A stretch of 64,000 nt of DNA, taken from NCBI GenBank assembly GCA_024998815.1, contig JACEUQ010000001.1, positions 744,001-808,000 on the forward strand, given 5' to 3'. Within the stretch, counting starts at the first letter, position 1. The number at the start of each line of letters is the position of its first letter. This stretch comes from Opitutus sp. (GTDB lineage: Bacteria > Verrucomicrobiota > Verrucomicrobiia > Opitutales > Opitutaceae). A program made the translations under genes and the position numbers. This document shows positions 53,534 through 62,929 of the stretch, in pieces. Below the pieces are notes generated by a model. It ran no database searches. It had not been told where the DNA came from and saw only the letters and a list, made by a program, of their open reading frames with translations.

Positions 53534-55642
53534 TTATTTCGATTCTGCTGTAATCTTAAACCCAATTAATTTAATGGATAGTTTACGCGGATCTCCGTTT
53601 CCTGGGTTGATAGCCTTGGCGTCGGTTTCAAGTATTAGTTTTGTTTTTCCTGATTTAAGTGTGATTGGAGTCTCGTAGGCAATGACTTCTCCGGGAGATT
53701 TAATGGTTATGGTAGTCATTAGCTCTCCGTTGAGCATCACCCTGATAACTCGAGGCGTTAATGCTGAAAGTGAAAAATTAATTTTATAGGACGTGGGTTT
53801 TATGTCGAATGTTGATAGACTGATCGGCACGCGGCATGCCTCAGACCACCTGTGAGTACCTTCATCGGGTGACCATCCTGAGCCAAAGGCAATCATGGGG
53901 AGGCGAATCAAGGAATTGGGACTTAATTTAATGGCAATCAGGTCCCTGCTGTCTGCAATTATTGAGTGGCCGCTTTCGGTTAAATTTTTTATTATAGTTT
54001 CCCCTGAGTCTAAAAACCCCTTTTTATTTATCATGATCACACTAAATCCCATGGACTCCAGTTGTTCAGCCATCTGACTTGGGGGGAGTTTTGCTGTTTC
54101 TGCCTGCCAGTCATTGTCGCCTCGACCTCTTTCACCGCCATAAGAATAGTGAAGCGTTTTAGTGTAAAGAAATGGCCTAAAGTGTTCATAATCACACATT
54201 TTATTGATGGGCCCAACTTCAGGGAACCCAGCTACAGGAAGTTGGAAGACACGACTATTTGGCAACTGGCGCTCGATTGATTGTGCAAATTCACGGTCCG
54301 AATTAACCTCCACTTCGATAGTGTTCACCCCTGTTTTCGGCCCTCTATAGGGAGCGTATTGCTCTCCTAGTGCAACAGCCACAATCAAAACCGCAAAAAA
54401 GGCAGTCCATAATCTATTGCATTGTTTCGTCAAAAACCTTATGAGAAACAATAAAACTACAACTAATATAAATATGCTGTAACGATTGGTGGCGCGAAAT
54501 AGGGAAAAGCCCAGCACTCCGATTACTAGATTGACACCCCCTATAAGTGAATACAGCAATATCCACAGGACGTGCCAAAAGTGAACAGAGATAAGTTTTA
54601 TTTTCCCGCTAAAAAAATGGCGTAATGAAACCGAAACCATTAAGGCTGCGGCTGCTATTCCAACTAAGCCAAGAAACGGACTCCAAAGTTCTCCTTTAAC
54701 GTAGGAAGGAATATAGTAATTTCCCTGTGCAAAACGCATGAACCAGTGCCAGGGGTGATAGCCGGCTGGAAGCAATAATTCTGGAATTTTTAAACCATAA
54801 ACTTCAAGTGCCGCAAGATTTCGTCCTGCGAATTGTACATTTGCCCCATTTAACCGTGAAAAAATCATTGTATTGGCATTCATTGATAGGAATGCCAATA
54901 TGGATATTGCTATTATGATAGCTGGTGTTATCGCATTTTTATAATTCCTTCTGCTTGCATGGAAAATGATGGAGAAAATCAATAACTGAATGAACATCCC
55001 CGTGTAATACGGATTTAGCACGCCGCAGGCAGCGGCACTAATCGCTGACAGCCAGAATTTTCTTGAGTATATTACGGTGCAGTCCTTCGAGTATGACCAA
55101 CCTGAAACCATGACGAGTAGCGGTATATGCCAGGCATATGTAAGGGTAATGTGTCCCAGTCCACGCGCGAAAATATATGGACAAAATGCAAAAGCCAAAC
55201 CACCCGCCAATGAAAGAATGGGGCTATATTTCAATTCACGGCAAACAAACCAAAAGGAGAGTCCCGCCAAAACATGGGCCAATGCGAGCACCAAATTTGC
55301 CGCAGCAAAAATACCTATAATTCTACCCAGCCAACCGATTGCTGCAAAAATAAAATCTTCGGTAATTGGATAGTCGTTCCAACTTGCTGTAAATGGAGCA
55401 TTTAGTGTCGGAATAAACTTAAATAAAAAGGGATCTATGATTCCATCCATGTAGGCTTTTGCTATGCCGAAACTAAACCAAGCATCACCTTGGTAACCCA
55501 GGGGCACAGCCCATGCGTGGATTTTCAGCAAATTAAAGATCCAAGCCCATATAAATAGTATGCTTATTCCCAATAAAATGCCTGAGATTTTTTTCTCATT
55601 TTGCTTAATTCGGCTGATTGTCTTGTTTCTCATTAAATTCAA
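53534..55642 (-). CDS. Large polytopic membrane protein, GT-C-like
   Basis: 702 residues with about ten to twelve membrane segments (~20-435). The first loop carries YQGDAWFSFGIAKAYMDGI, where acidic residues could be catalytic as in GT-C enzymes. The extracytoplasmic C-terminal part (~440-702) ends in a beta module (INFSLSALTPRVIRVMLNG, ..NPGNGDPRKLSIKLIGF) related to the next gene's end. Met1 or Met4 may be the start. Confidence 0.6.
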   Translation of the reverse strand: MNLMRNKTISRIKQNEKKISGILLGISILFIWAWIFNLLKIHAWAVPLGYQGDAWFSFGIAKAYMDGIIDPFLFKFIPTLNAPFTASWNDYPITEDFIFAAIGWLGRIIGIFAAANLVLALAHVLAGLSFWFVCRELKYSPILSLAGGLAFAFCPYIFARGLGHITLTYAWHIPLLVMVSGWSYSKDCTVIYSRKFWLSAISAAACGVLNPYYTGMFIQLLIFSIIFHASRRNYKNAITPAIIIAISILAFLSMNANTMIFSRLNGANVQFAGRNLAALEVYGLKIPELLLPAGYHPWHWFMRFAQGNYYIPSYVKGELWSPFLGLVGIAAAALMVSVSLRHFFSGKIKLISVHFWHVLWILLYSLIGGVNLVIGVLGFSLFRATNRYSIFILVVVLLFLIRFLTKQCNRLWTAFFAVLIVAVALGEQYAPYRGPKTGVNTIEVEVNSDREFAQSIERQLPNSRVFQLPVAGFPEVGPINKMCDYEHFRPFLYTKTLHYSYGGERGRGDNDWQAETAKLPPSQMAEQLESMGFSVIMINKKGFLDSGETIIKNLTESGHSIIADSRDLIAIKLSPNSLIRLPMIAFGSGWSPDEGTHRWSEACRVPISLSTFDIKPTSYKINFSLSALTPRVIRVMLNGELMTTITIKSPGEVIAYETPITLKSGKTKLILETDAKAINPGNGDPRKLSIKLIGFKITAESK

Positions 55643-55913
55643 TTTATTGTTTTGCGGGGCCAGGCATTCTCTAAGTTTGAAACGGTTGACCTCAAATCAG
55701 CATTTTCGCGCTTGAATTATTTAAGCCGTAAAGCGAAAAACATTATTTAGAACTGTCTAATCAAGTCCCCAATAGCAATCGATAGAGGCTGAAATGTTTT
55801 GCCATTTGGAGGGGACGATTTCGCTGTTTTCACTACAGCGCAAAGCCATTGCATGTGGACCGCCCGTTTAAGTCTTTATCAGATTATTTTAATCGAATAA
55901 AACTTCTTGAGAA

Positions 55914-56873
55914 TCATGATAAGTTCATGGTTTCTGCAATGATATAAAGGGGGCGATTTTTGCCTTGTCGATAAATTCGCCCCACGTACTCCCCAATTAT
56001 ACCAAGGAACAAGGAATTTAATCCCACCAGAAAAAGCGCTAGAATAATCAGGGTTGTAATACCAGGCGGGGGCGCATTCAAGAAACTGGGTCTTATAAAA
56101 TAGAGGGCCGCATATACAATAGAGCCCAAAATCGAAAAGCTGGTTAAACCCAATCCAAAGAACATGCTCAAATGCATGGGTTTGGAGGAGAAGCAAGTGA
56201 TAGCATGGAGTGCAAATTTAATACAATATAAAATACCCGCGTTTGATTTGCCTGCCACTCTCTTATGCCGATCATACACAAATGAATCCTGTTTGAACCC
56301 AACCCAATGAACCAGCCCACGAAAATACCGATCGGGCTCCCGCAAAGTTTTCAGGGCATCCACCACTTTCCTGTCCAATAATCTAAAATCTGTAGCGTTA
56401 GGCGGAATTTTTGATTCAGTTAGTCTATGTATAAGAAAGTACGCAATTTTAGCCCCGATTGTTTTCAAGGGATTTGAATCATTTCTTTCGTTAATTACAC
56501 CGTAGACAACCTCAGCACCTGCATGCCACTTTTCCAGCATGATAGGAATGTTTTCAGGCGGGTCTTGCAGGTCGGAGAATATGATTATGGCCGCATCACC
56601 CTTAACGTGGTCAAAACCTGCAAGTACTGAGGCTTCCGCACCAAAATTACGGGAATAGCGCAGAAATTTCCATCGCGGATCGATTTTACACTGAGCTAAA
56701 ACAAGTTCTCGTGTCCGATCAGTGCTGCAATTGTCCATCACCAGGAACTCAAAGTCATACAAGTGCCCAAGATTGAGCGCCTGCTTAGTCAGTCGCTCGA
56801 TTACACTTGGAATGTTTCCCTCCTCATTATACGCAGGCACTAACAAGCTTACTAATTTCTTTTGATCGTTCAT
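55914..56873 (-). CDS. GT2 glycosyltransferase, GtrB/DPM1-like
   Basis: 319 residues. LVPAYNEEGNIPSVIERL, MDNCSTDRTRE and IIFSDLQDPPENIPIMLEKW (DxD-like site) are the GT-A motifs; RHKRVAGKSNAG follows. Two C-terminal membrane segments (~230-255, 262-295) match the polyprenyl-phosphate glycosyltransferase (GtrB/CsbB) group. It probably loads a sugar onto undecaprenyl phosphate for transfer by a GT-C enzyme such as the next two proteins. Confidence 0.9.
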   Translation of the reverse strand: MNDQKKLVSLLVPAYNEEGNIPSVIERLTKQALNLGHLYDFEFLVMDNCSTDRTRELVLAQCKIDPRWKFLRYSRNFGAEASVLAGFDHVKGDAAIIIFSDLQDPPENIPIMLEKWHAGAEVVYGVINERNDSNPLKTIGAKIAYFLIHRLTESKIPPNATDFRLLDRKVVDALKTLREPDRYFRGLVHWVGFKQDSFVYDRHKRVAGKSNAGILYCIKFALHAITCFSSKPMHLSMFFGLGLTSFSILGSIVYAALYFIRPSFLNAPPPGITTLIILALFLVGLNSLFLGIIGEYVGRIYRQGKNRPLYIIAETMNLS

Positions 56874-56940
56874 GTAATAAACTCCGATTCTCTTTCAGTA
56901 ATTCTTTGTGAATCTAATGCGGCTGATAATGGACGGTCCG

Positions 56941-58782
56941 TTAAAGCTTAATCATTTCTGATTTCTGCAGAATCGGCACCTGTATATTTTCTGCTAATAC
57001 CGAGCGCGGCAAAAACGGGGACAAGTCCTCGAGTGGAGGCGAAATGAGCGTACCATCAGGTTGCACCGCAACTCCAAGCTTGGGGTGAAAAAATTGTTCG
57101 GGGTGCATGAATACCTCACAGATGACCGGCCCCTCATGCGCTTGCACCTTGGGGATTTCGCGATCAAAGTCCGCCCATGTGCGAATTTGATAAGCAGGAA
57201 TATCAAAGGCTTTGGCCACTTTACTATAATCGGGGCAGGATACCCCTGTTTTTTTATCGGTTCCTGCGTAGCGACCCTTTAGCACTGCCTTCTGGGTGTG
57301 TTTGATCATAAGATACCCATCATTATTAAATATGATCAGCTTAATCGGCAATCGATAGTGAACTACGGTCTGCAGTTCTTGAAGGTTCATCATTAGACCT
57401 CCGTCACAATTTAAGCAAAGCACCTCGCCACGATTTCGGGCAATGGAGGCACCAATCGCGCCTGGTAGGCCAAAACCCATTTCGCCTAAACCTTGGGAAG
57501 TAAGTAGCCGTTGCGGGGGGGTAATAGGAAGGGCTTGGTGACCACTCAGCAGCGCGGTGCCCATGTCGGTAACTACTATCTGGTCTGGCTTCATCAAACC
57601 CGCCAACTTGTCCAAGAACCGGTATGAATTTATAAATCCCGCCTTATCATCGTGTTCTGGGCCAATCCACGGGAAGCGTTTCTTGACTTGGCTGCACCAG
57701 CCAACCCATTCCGCTTTATCTGGTAGCGGCATGCAGGCGACCTGCTTGAGCATTTCTGCAATAAAGTCCCCTGCATCTGCGCATATAGGGTGATTAAAGC
57801 GCTGCGGATATTTTTTAAGCTCAGTTGGATCAATATCCACTACGGTTATATCCTTTGCCGCACGTGCTAGTTCCGAGATATCATACCCGACTTGGGGGAT
57901 GGCCATTCGGGTTCCAATCGTGACGAGGCAGTCGCAACTTTGCAGAATGAAATTAGCGGCGCGCTGTCCGTAAACACCCGCGCTTCCCATAACCAGTGGG
58001 TGGCCCGAAGGCAAAAGATCAATTGCCGACCAAGTCACCAAAACGGGGAGACCGAGTGACTCAACAAGACGAGCGACCTGCGTGGCGGCACCGGACATAC
58101 GAATACCTACGCCGAGCCATAGAAGCGGCCTGCGGCCTGCACGAAGATGTTCTAGCGTTGTGTTTACCGCAATGGAGAGCGCGTCCCCTTGCAGTTTATT
58201 GCCTCCAAGTGCAGGTAGGGCTGTTTCGGGTTCGTAGTGGGGCAAGGTGTCCTCCTCGACCATTGCTGCCTGCAAGCTCATGGGAAGATCCAGCCAACAG
58301 GGACCAGGTCTACCGCTCGTTGCGTAATGCCAGGCCTTCTCCAACTCGTAGAGTATTTGCTCGGGTTGCAGCAGCGTTGCGCCGTATTTGGTCATCTTGC
58401 TGACAGCAAATGGGCTGTCATAACCCTGAATCCCATACATACGTAGATCGTGGTCAGGCGGAATGTAACGAGCGTTTTCTTGCCCAGAAATCACAATGCA
58501 AGGAATTGAATCGGCCCAAGCCGACAAAACCCCTGTTATTGCGTTGCTTGAACCGGCACCGGCAGTTACGAGTGCAAATGTAGGAACACCAGTAATTTTC
58601 CAATACGTCTGCACTGCCATCGTACAGGCCTGCTCGTGATGATTGCAGACCATTTCAATGGAGGAATTATAAAAAATTGAATCAAAGATATGGGCATTCG
58701 CTGAGCCTATGATGCCGAAGGCATGCTTAACGCCTTTCTGCTCAAAAAAACGTACGATAAGGTCGCTGACTTTGGTTTTCAT
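56941..58782 (-). CDS. Thiamine diphosphate-dependent acetolactate synthase-like enzyme
   Basis: 613 residues from ATG 58782, whose ATGA overlaps the TGA of the upstream epimerase. PYR domain with catalytic Glu50 (CNHHEQACTMA), the central domain (LLWLGVGIRMSGAATQ), and the PP domain with NCDGGLMMNLQEL followed ~25 residues later by IIFNNDGYLMI (GDG...NN motif). ThDP enzymes of this family transfer a pyruvate-derived acyl unit. In deoxysugar loci, YerE-type members add acetyl to a keto-sugar, which is a plausible role here. Confidence 0.88.
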   Translation of the reverse strand: MKTKVSDLIVRFFEQKGVKHAFGIIGSANAHIFDSIFYNSSIEMVCNHHEQACTMAVQTYWKITGVPTFALVTAGAGSSNAITGVLSAWADSIPCIVISGQENARYIPPDHDLRMYGIQGYDSPFAVSKMTKYGATLLQPEQILYELEKAWHYATSGRPGPCWLDLPMSLQAAMVEEDTLPHYEPETALPALGGNKLQGDALSIAVNTTLEHLRAGRRPLLWLGVGIRMSGAATQVARLVESLGLPVLVTWSAIDLLPSGHPLVMGSAGVYGQRAANFILQSCDCLVTIGTRMAIPQVGYDISELARAAKDITVVDIDPTELKKYPQRFNHPICADAGDFIAEMLKQVACMPLPDKAEWVGWCSQVKKRFPWIGPEHDDKAGFINSYRFLDKLAGLMKPDQIVVTDMGTALLSGHQALPITPPQRLLTSQGLGEMGFGLPGAIGASIARNRGEVLCLNCDGGLMMNLQELQTVVHYRLPIKLIIFNNDGYLMIKHTQKAVLKGRYAGTDKKTGVSCPDYSKVAKAFDIPAYQIRTWADFDREIPKVQAHEGPVICEVFMHPEQFFHPKLGVAVQPDGTLISPPLEDLSPFLPRSVLAENIQVPILQKSEMIKL

Positions 58783-59834
58783 GAAGATTGAGTGTAACGA
58801 TTCCAATTGATGGTGCGTTGTATTGCCTCAGCGAGTGGCACGGTGACCTCAAGATTGAGGTCTCGTTTTGCCTTACCGATATCCGGAATGAGACGATTTC
58901 GCTCGTGTCCCTTTTGACCCAAACCGGTGCGTATTTCTGGGCTGGGATTAAATGACTGAGTTATCATTTTAGCCAATGAAGCCAAGTCCACGGGTTCAGC
59001 GCTACCAATGTTATAGGTTTCACGTGGGCGCCCTTTGGCCAAGGCGGCCAATACCCAAAATGCGTAATCACTGGCGTACATAAGACTGCGTACGGTGGTG
59101 CCATCACCCATAATACGAATCGGGCCACCAGTAAAACTGTCTCGGATGAAATCCGTTACCGCCCAGGGTAATTGCAGGGATTGATACGGCCCAACAAATG
59201 CGAATGGTCGTAACGTAACTATAGGCAGCTTCGTTTCGCTTATGGAACTTTGCGCCACGACTTCCGAAAATCGCTTAGACTCGGCGTAGACTGCATTGAC
59301 ATCGTCGCAACGCATGGGGCCAGCAAAACTTTCATTGATACTAGGGAGGTCCCACGGTTGAGCACCGTAAACTAGTCCGGAACTGAGCAGGACAAATTTA
59401 TGGAGGTCTTCCAGTAAGTTGGCGGCTTTCAGCAACCGCTGGATCCCAATGCTGTTAACCTCCGCTACCGCGCTGGGTTGGGAGGCAAGTAGCCGGCGAT
59501 CTGTTAGTGCGGCGGCATGAATTATGTAGCGTACATCTCTAGGTAGTTCGGTGAAATAACGGATGTCGCCTTCCTCAAAGCGTACTCCGTCCATTTGTCC
59601 TAGGTGAGGTAATTTGGCTGCGAACGAACGGGCATGACGACTGTAAACTGTAACTCGCAGACCAAAGGAATGGCGCTCATTGAGCACTTTGATTAATTCC
59701 AGCAACCATGTGCCGAGAAAGCCCGTGCCACCTGAAATAAAAAGGTGTTGGCCTCGCAGGGAATCAAGAATTTGGGTGCGGCCGCCGACTACGGCTTCTG
59801 CATCGGATCGAACTAGGGCTAGGGCGCGATTCAT
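58779..59834 (-). CDS. NAD-dependent epimerase/dehydratase (SDR)
   Basis: 351 residues from ATG 59834; the longer frame to 59912 overlaps the aldolase gene more. FISGGTGFLGTWLLELI (NAD loop), LLSSGLVYG, and NAVYAESKRFSEVVAQ with YxxxK are the SDR motifs. Substrate probably a CDP- or dTDP-keto-sugar. Related to the protein at 61845 (shared GGTGF(F/L)G, PxRIMGDGTxxRS, SAYGEGK-type blocks), suggesting duplication. Its start overlaps the aldolase stop region. Confidence 0.85.
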   Translation of the reverse strand: MNRALALVRSDAEAVVGGRTQILDSLRGQHLFISGGTGFLGTWLLELIKVLNERHSFGLRVTVYSRHARSFAAKLPHLGQMDGVRFEEGDIRYFTELPRDVRYIIHAAALTDRRLLASQPSAVAEVNSIGIQRLLKAANLLEDLHKFVLLSSGLVYGAQPWDLPSINESFAGPMRCDDVNAVYAESKRFSEVVAQSSISETKLPIVTLRPFAFVGPYQSLQLPWAVTDFIRDSFTGGPIRIMGDGTTVRSLMYASDYAFWVLAALAKGRPRETYNIGSAEPVDLASLAKMITQSFNPSPEIRTGLGQKGHERNRLIPDIGKAKRDLNLEVTVPLAEAIQRTINWNRYTQSS

Positions 59835-59838
59835 GGCG

Positions 59839-60870
59839 TTATAACTGGGGTTGGGTTGATTTGCGACGAGCCAACTCGGCCGCAACCTCGATAATAAGGT
59901 CCTCCTGGCCACCGACTACCTTACGTTTACCGAGCTCGAAAAATACGTCACGGGGATCAACCGCCATTTGTTTGGCGGCACGCTGCACGGGTTTGGCGAA
60001 GCCAGAAAAGACCCCTGCTAATCCACTCACAATGGTGATGCCGGTTGAATCGGGCAATGAGCCGGCAAATAATTCCCCGGCCAACTCGGCTGCATCAAGG
60101 GCTTTATAGAGATCCACCGAGGTCGTGTAACCTTGTTGCGTTAAAACAGCAGCCAGCATTTCTAGCGGAGCGTTGCCCGCACCTGCGCCGAATCCTTTGG
60201 CTGTGCCGTCGATGATGCGGGCTCCAGCCTCAAGGGCGGCAAGTGAATTAGCTATGCTTAAACCGAGATTGTTATGGGCGTGAAAGCCTATTGGGACTTC
60301 TAGTTTGGATGCGAGTAAACCAATCTTTTCTGATACCTCTTTGGGTAGATAGGCACCAGCGGAGTCCATGAGCACTATGCCCTGAGCTCCGTAGGACTGC
60401 ATTTTTTTCGATTCTTCAAGGAGTACATCGGCCGAAGCCATATGGCTCATCATGAGCACTCCCCACACTTCGCGGCCTGCTGCCCGTACGTAACCGATGT
60501 GGCGTTGTGAAATATCGGCCTCAGTGCAGTGGCAGCCAATACGAAACAGGTCCACGCCGGATTCCAATGCATTGACGATCTCGCGTTTGATGGTGGCAAA
60601 GCCCGGGATCACGTGGACGCTTAACTTGGTTCTGTTAAGGCACTTTTTGGCAGCACGCAGCATTTCGTCTTCAGGCACGAGACTCTCGCCGACCTGGAGT
60701 GAAGACGCGCCTAAGCCATTGCCATGGCCAACTTCCAGAAATGAGAAACCGGCTGCCTCGGCGGCGGTGGCATATGCCGTTACTTGCTCAATTGTAATTT
60801 GGTGACTGTAGGCGTGTGATCCGTCGCGTAAGGTTGCATCACAAACGGTGATGAAGGGTTTAGTTTCCAT
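59839..60870 (-). CDS. 4-hydroxy-2-oxovalerate aldolase-like enzyme
   Basis: 343 residues from ATG 60870 (METKPFITVCDATLRDGSHA), the length and start of MhpE/DmpG. Catalytic Arg15 and metal ligand Asp16 are in LRDG; His197 and His199 in FHAHNNLGL are the other metal ligands; GAGAGNAPLEML is the conserved end of the barrel; the C-terminal helical domain binds the dehydrogenase. It normally splits 4-hydroxy-2-oxoacids to pyruvate and an aldehyde. Paired with the dehydrogenase upstream, 10 bases away. Confidence 0.9.
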   Translation of the reverse strand: METKPFITVCDATLRDGSHAYSHQITIEQVTAYATAAEAAGFSFLEVGHGNGLGASSLQVGESLVPEDEMLRAAKKCLNRTKLSVHVIPGFATIKREIVNALESGVDLFRIGCHCTEADISQRHIGYVRAAGREVWGVLMMSHMASADVLLEESKKMQSYGAQGIVLMDSAGAYLPKEVSEKIGLLASKLEVPIGFHAHNNLGLSIANSLAALEAGARIIDGTAKGFGAGAGNAPLEMLAAVLTQQGYTTSVDLYKALDAAELAGELFAGSLPDSTGITIVSGLAGVFSGFAKPVQRAAKQMAVDPRDVFFELGKRKVVGGQEDLIIEVAAELARRKSTQPQL

Positions 60871-60880
60871 AGTTGCGGGA

Positions 60881-61756
60881 TTAAGCGTTACGGCGGCGGG
60901 CATAGGCTTCGGCAAAAGCCACGGCTGCACAATTAATAATATCAAGATTACCCGCATATTTGGGCAAATAATCACCCAGTCCGTCAACCCGCACCATGGT
61001 AATCAAGCGACCGTTTTCTATGATGGGCTCGAGGATCAATTGATACCCCGGCACATATTGTTTAATTAATGTGACCACCTCGGCTATTTTTTCGCGGGTT
61101 TTCGCCAAATCAGGGTTGGTGATTTTGGCCATCACCGTGGTCTGCATGTGAACACAGGGCTGGGCCGGGTTAAGATTTATAATCGCTTTGGTGTGCTTAC
61201 AACTCGAAAACAGGGCCAAGCCGGTTTCTGTAGTATATAGATATTCGTCGAGGTTGATGCGTGTTGCCGGCCCAGCGCTGCGCGAGGCTATACTGGAAAC
61301 GGTTTCTATGTACTCCACCTGTTTATTGGCTTGGGCTATGGCGTAGGCCAAGGGTATCGAGGCCTGGCCACCGCAAGTGATCATGTTCACATTTGGCAGA
61401 TTCAGACATGCATCTAAATTAACAGCTGGCACGCACATTTGTCCCACCTTAGCGGGGGTCAAATCTACCGCGACAATACCCGCTTTTTCAAAGAGAGGGG
61501 CGTGCTTAAAATGATCCTCTGCGCTTGTGGCATCAAAGACTAAAGCGATTTCATTTTTTAATTCGAGAATACTTTCAACTCCTTTGGCAGTGACGGCGAC
61601 ACCCAGAAGACTCGCTTTGGTCATACCGGGTGAAGCTAGGTTTCGACCGGCAAATATGCGGCATTCAAGAACGGGCGACCGGTGGATCTTCATGAGAAGA
61701 TCCGTGCCGATATTGCCGGTGCCTAGTATCGCCACTTTTAGCTTATTGGATGTCAT
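60881..61756 (-). CDS. Acetaldehyde dehydrogenase (acylating), MhpF/DmpF-like
   Basis: 291 residues. VAILGTGNIGTDLL is the NAD fold, and Cys128 in MITCGGQASIP is the catalytic thiol. SAGPATRINLDEY and MQTTVMAKITNPD are family blocks. It turns an aldehyde, CoA and NAD+ into acyl-CoA, channelled from the aldolase. This pair is usually in aromatic degradation (meta-cleavage) operons; here it lies among sugar genes. Slightly shorter than MhpF but all motifs are present. Confidence 0.9.
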   Translation of the reverse strand: MTSNKLKVAILGTGNIGTDLLMKIHRSPVLECRIFAGRNLASPGMTKASLLGVAVTAKGVESILELKNEIALVFDATSAEDHFKHAPLFEKAGIVAVDLTPAKVGQMCVPAVNLDACLNLPNVNMITCGGQASIPLAYAIAQANKQVEYIETVSSIASRSAGPATRINLDEYLYTTETGLALFSSCKHTKAIINLNPAQPCVHMQTTVMAKITNPDLAKTREKIAEVVTLIKQYVPGYQLILEPIIENGRLITMVRVDGLGDYLPKYAGNLDIINCAAVAFAEAYARRRNA

Positions 61757-61844
61757 GGTCGTATGAGTGAAGGCTTTTTTGAAATCAATTTAGCCTGAGC
61801 ACGGTATTTCAATCAACTCTCGAGATCGGTGTTAAAATTAAGAA

Positions 61845-62897
61845 TCAGGCAGGTAAAGGATCTTGAAGCCAAGCAGCAGTACGTTGCAGAGCTGCAGGTA
61901 GGCTAACCCTTGCAACTAACCCGAGTTCCTCTTGGGCGCGGTTAGCAGCGGGCACATACCTGGAAACGGGCGCATTAGGTGTCGCCTGTCGTGCAATGGT
62001 AACTGCCCCCCCACCACTCAAAGTCGTCGCTACCAATGAAGCGAGTTGTTTGATACTCAGGTCGTCTGCTGAGCCTACATTATAAGCGCGAGCCGAGGGG
62101 GCGCGGAACAAGAGTGTCCACAACCATATCGCTAGGTCCGAGGCATAGAGATAACTGCGCATGGGAGTGCCATCCCCAGCGATCTGAATTGGGTGGTCTC
62201 GCAGCGCATCGCGGATGAAGTTGCCGATCGCGAAATGACTGTCGAGCGGTAGATGGGGGCCGACGAAGGCAAAGCAGCGGGCGATTTTCACCGCATAACC
62301 GTGTTGGCGGGCATGGACTGCGCAAAGGTGTTCGGATACCCGCTTGCCTTCGCCGTAAGCTGAACTGGGTAAGAGTGGGTCTGGGGCGCCTTGATAATCT
62401 TCAGAGACGTGTGTAATTTCTGAGGGCTGTTTACCGTAAACGGCTCCTGAACTCGTGAGCAGGAATTTTTTTACGCGACATTGCGCAGCCAAGTCCAACA
62501 CTTGGCGGGTGCCGCCTATGATCGCGTCGAACATCTCCTGCGGGTCCTCTTGGTTCAGTTTGACGCTAGCTTCCGTGGCAGCGTGCACAATGTAGTCGAA
62601 GTGCCCCGTCGGAAGCGTAAAGGAGCGCACATCGCCTTGGATAAATCGCAGATCTGAACGACTCGTCAGGTGCGGAGCTTTGCGAGCGAATGCCGCTGGG
62701 TCGCGGCTGAGCACCACGGCGAGCATATTTAAGCCGAGTGAGTCGTTTATATAGGCAAAGCTCTCCAGCAGCCACATGCCAAAAAAGCCGGTACCACCTG
62801 TTACGAAAAAAGAGCGATCGCGTGCTTCCGCCCATAGCTCGCGGGTGTGCTCAAGCACGTGGGCGAGGTCTTCGGGCGGAAGTGGTTTTACTGACAT
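61845..62897 (-). CDS. NAD-dependent epimerase/dehydratase (SDR)
   Basis: 350 residues. FFVTGGTGFFGMWLLESF, IVHAATEASVKLN, LLTSSGAVYG and SSAYGEGKRVSEH (Tyr-Lys) are the catalytic blocks; IQIAGDGTPMRSYLYASDLA is typical for dTDP/CDP-sugar epimerases and reductases. Between the RfbH-like dehydrase and the aldehyde dehydrogenase. Probably acts on a keto-deoxy sugar. Confidence 0.85.
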   Translation of the reverse strand: MSVKPLPPEDLAHVLEHTRELWAEARDRSFFVTGGTGFFGMWLLESFAYINDSLGLNMLAVVLSRDPAAFARKAPHLTSRSDLRFIQGDVRSFTLPTGHFDYIVHAATEASVKLNQEDPQEMFDAIIGGTRQVLDLAAQCRVKKFLLTSSGAVYGKQPSEITHVSEDYQGAPDPLLPSSAYGEGKRVSEHLCAVHARQHGYAVKIARCFAFVGPHLPLDSHFAIGNFIRDALRDHPIQIAGDGTPMRSYLYASDLAIWLWTLLFRAPSARAYNVGSADDLSIKQLASLVATTLSGGGAVTIARQATPNAPVSRYVPAANRAQEELGLVARVSLPAALQRTAAWLQDPLPA

Positions 62898-62929
62898 GAC
62901 TGGAGGTACACCTGATCTGCGGTCCCTAA

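Noticed and set aside
55643-55913. Possible small RNA or gene upstream of the GT-C-like gene
   Set aside because: AT-rich with no frame or clear hairpin plus T-run; nothing beyond a spacer can be supported.
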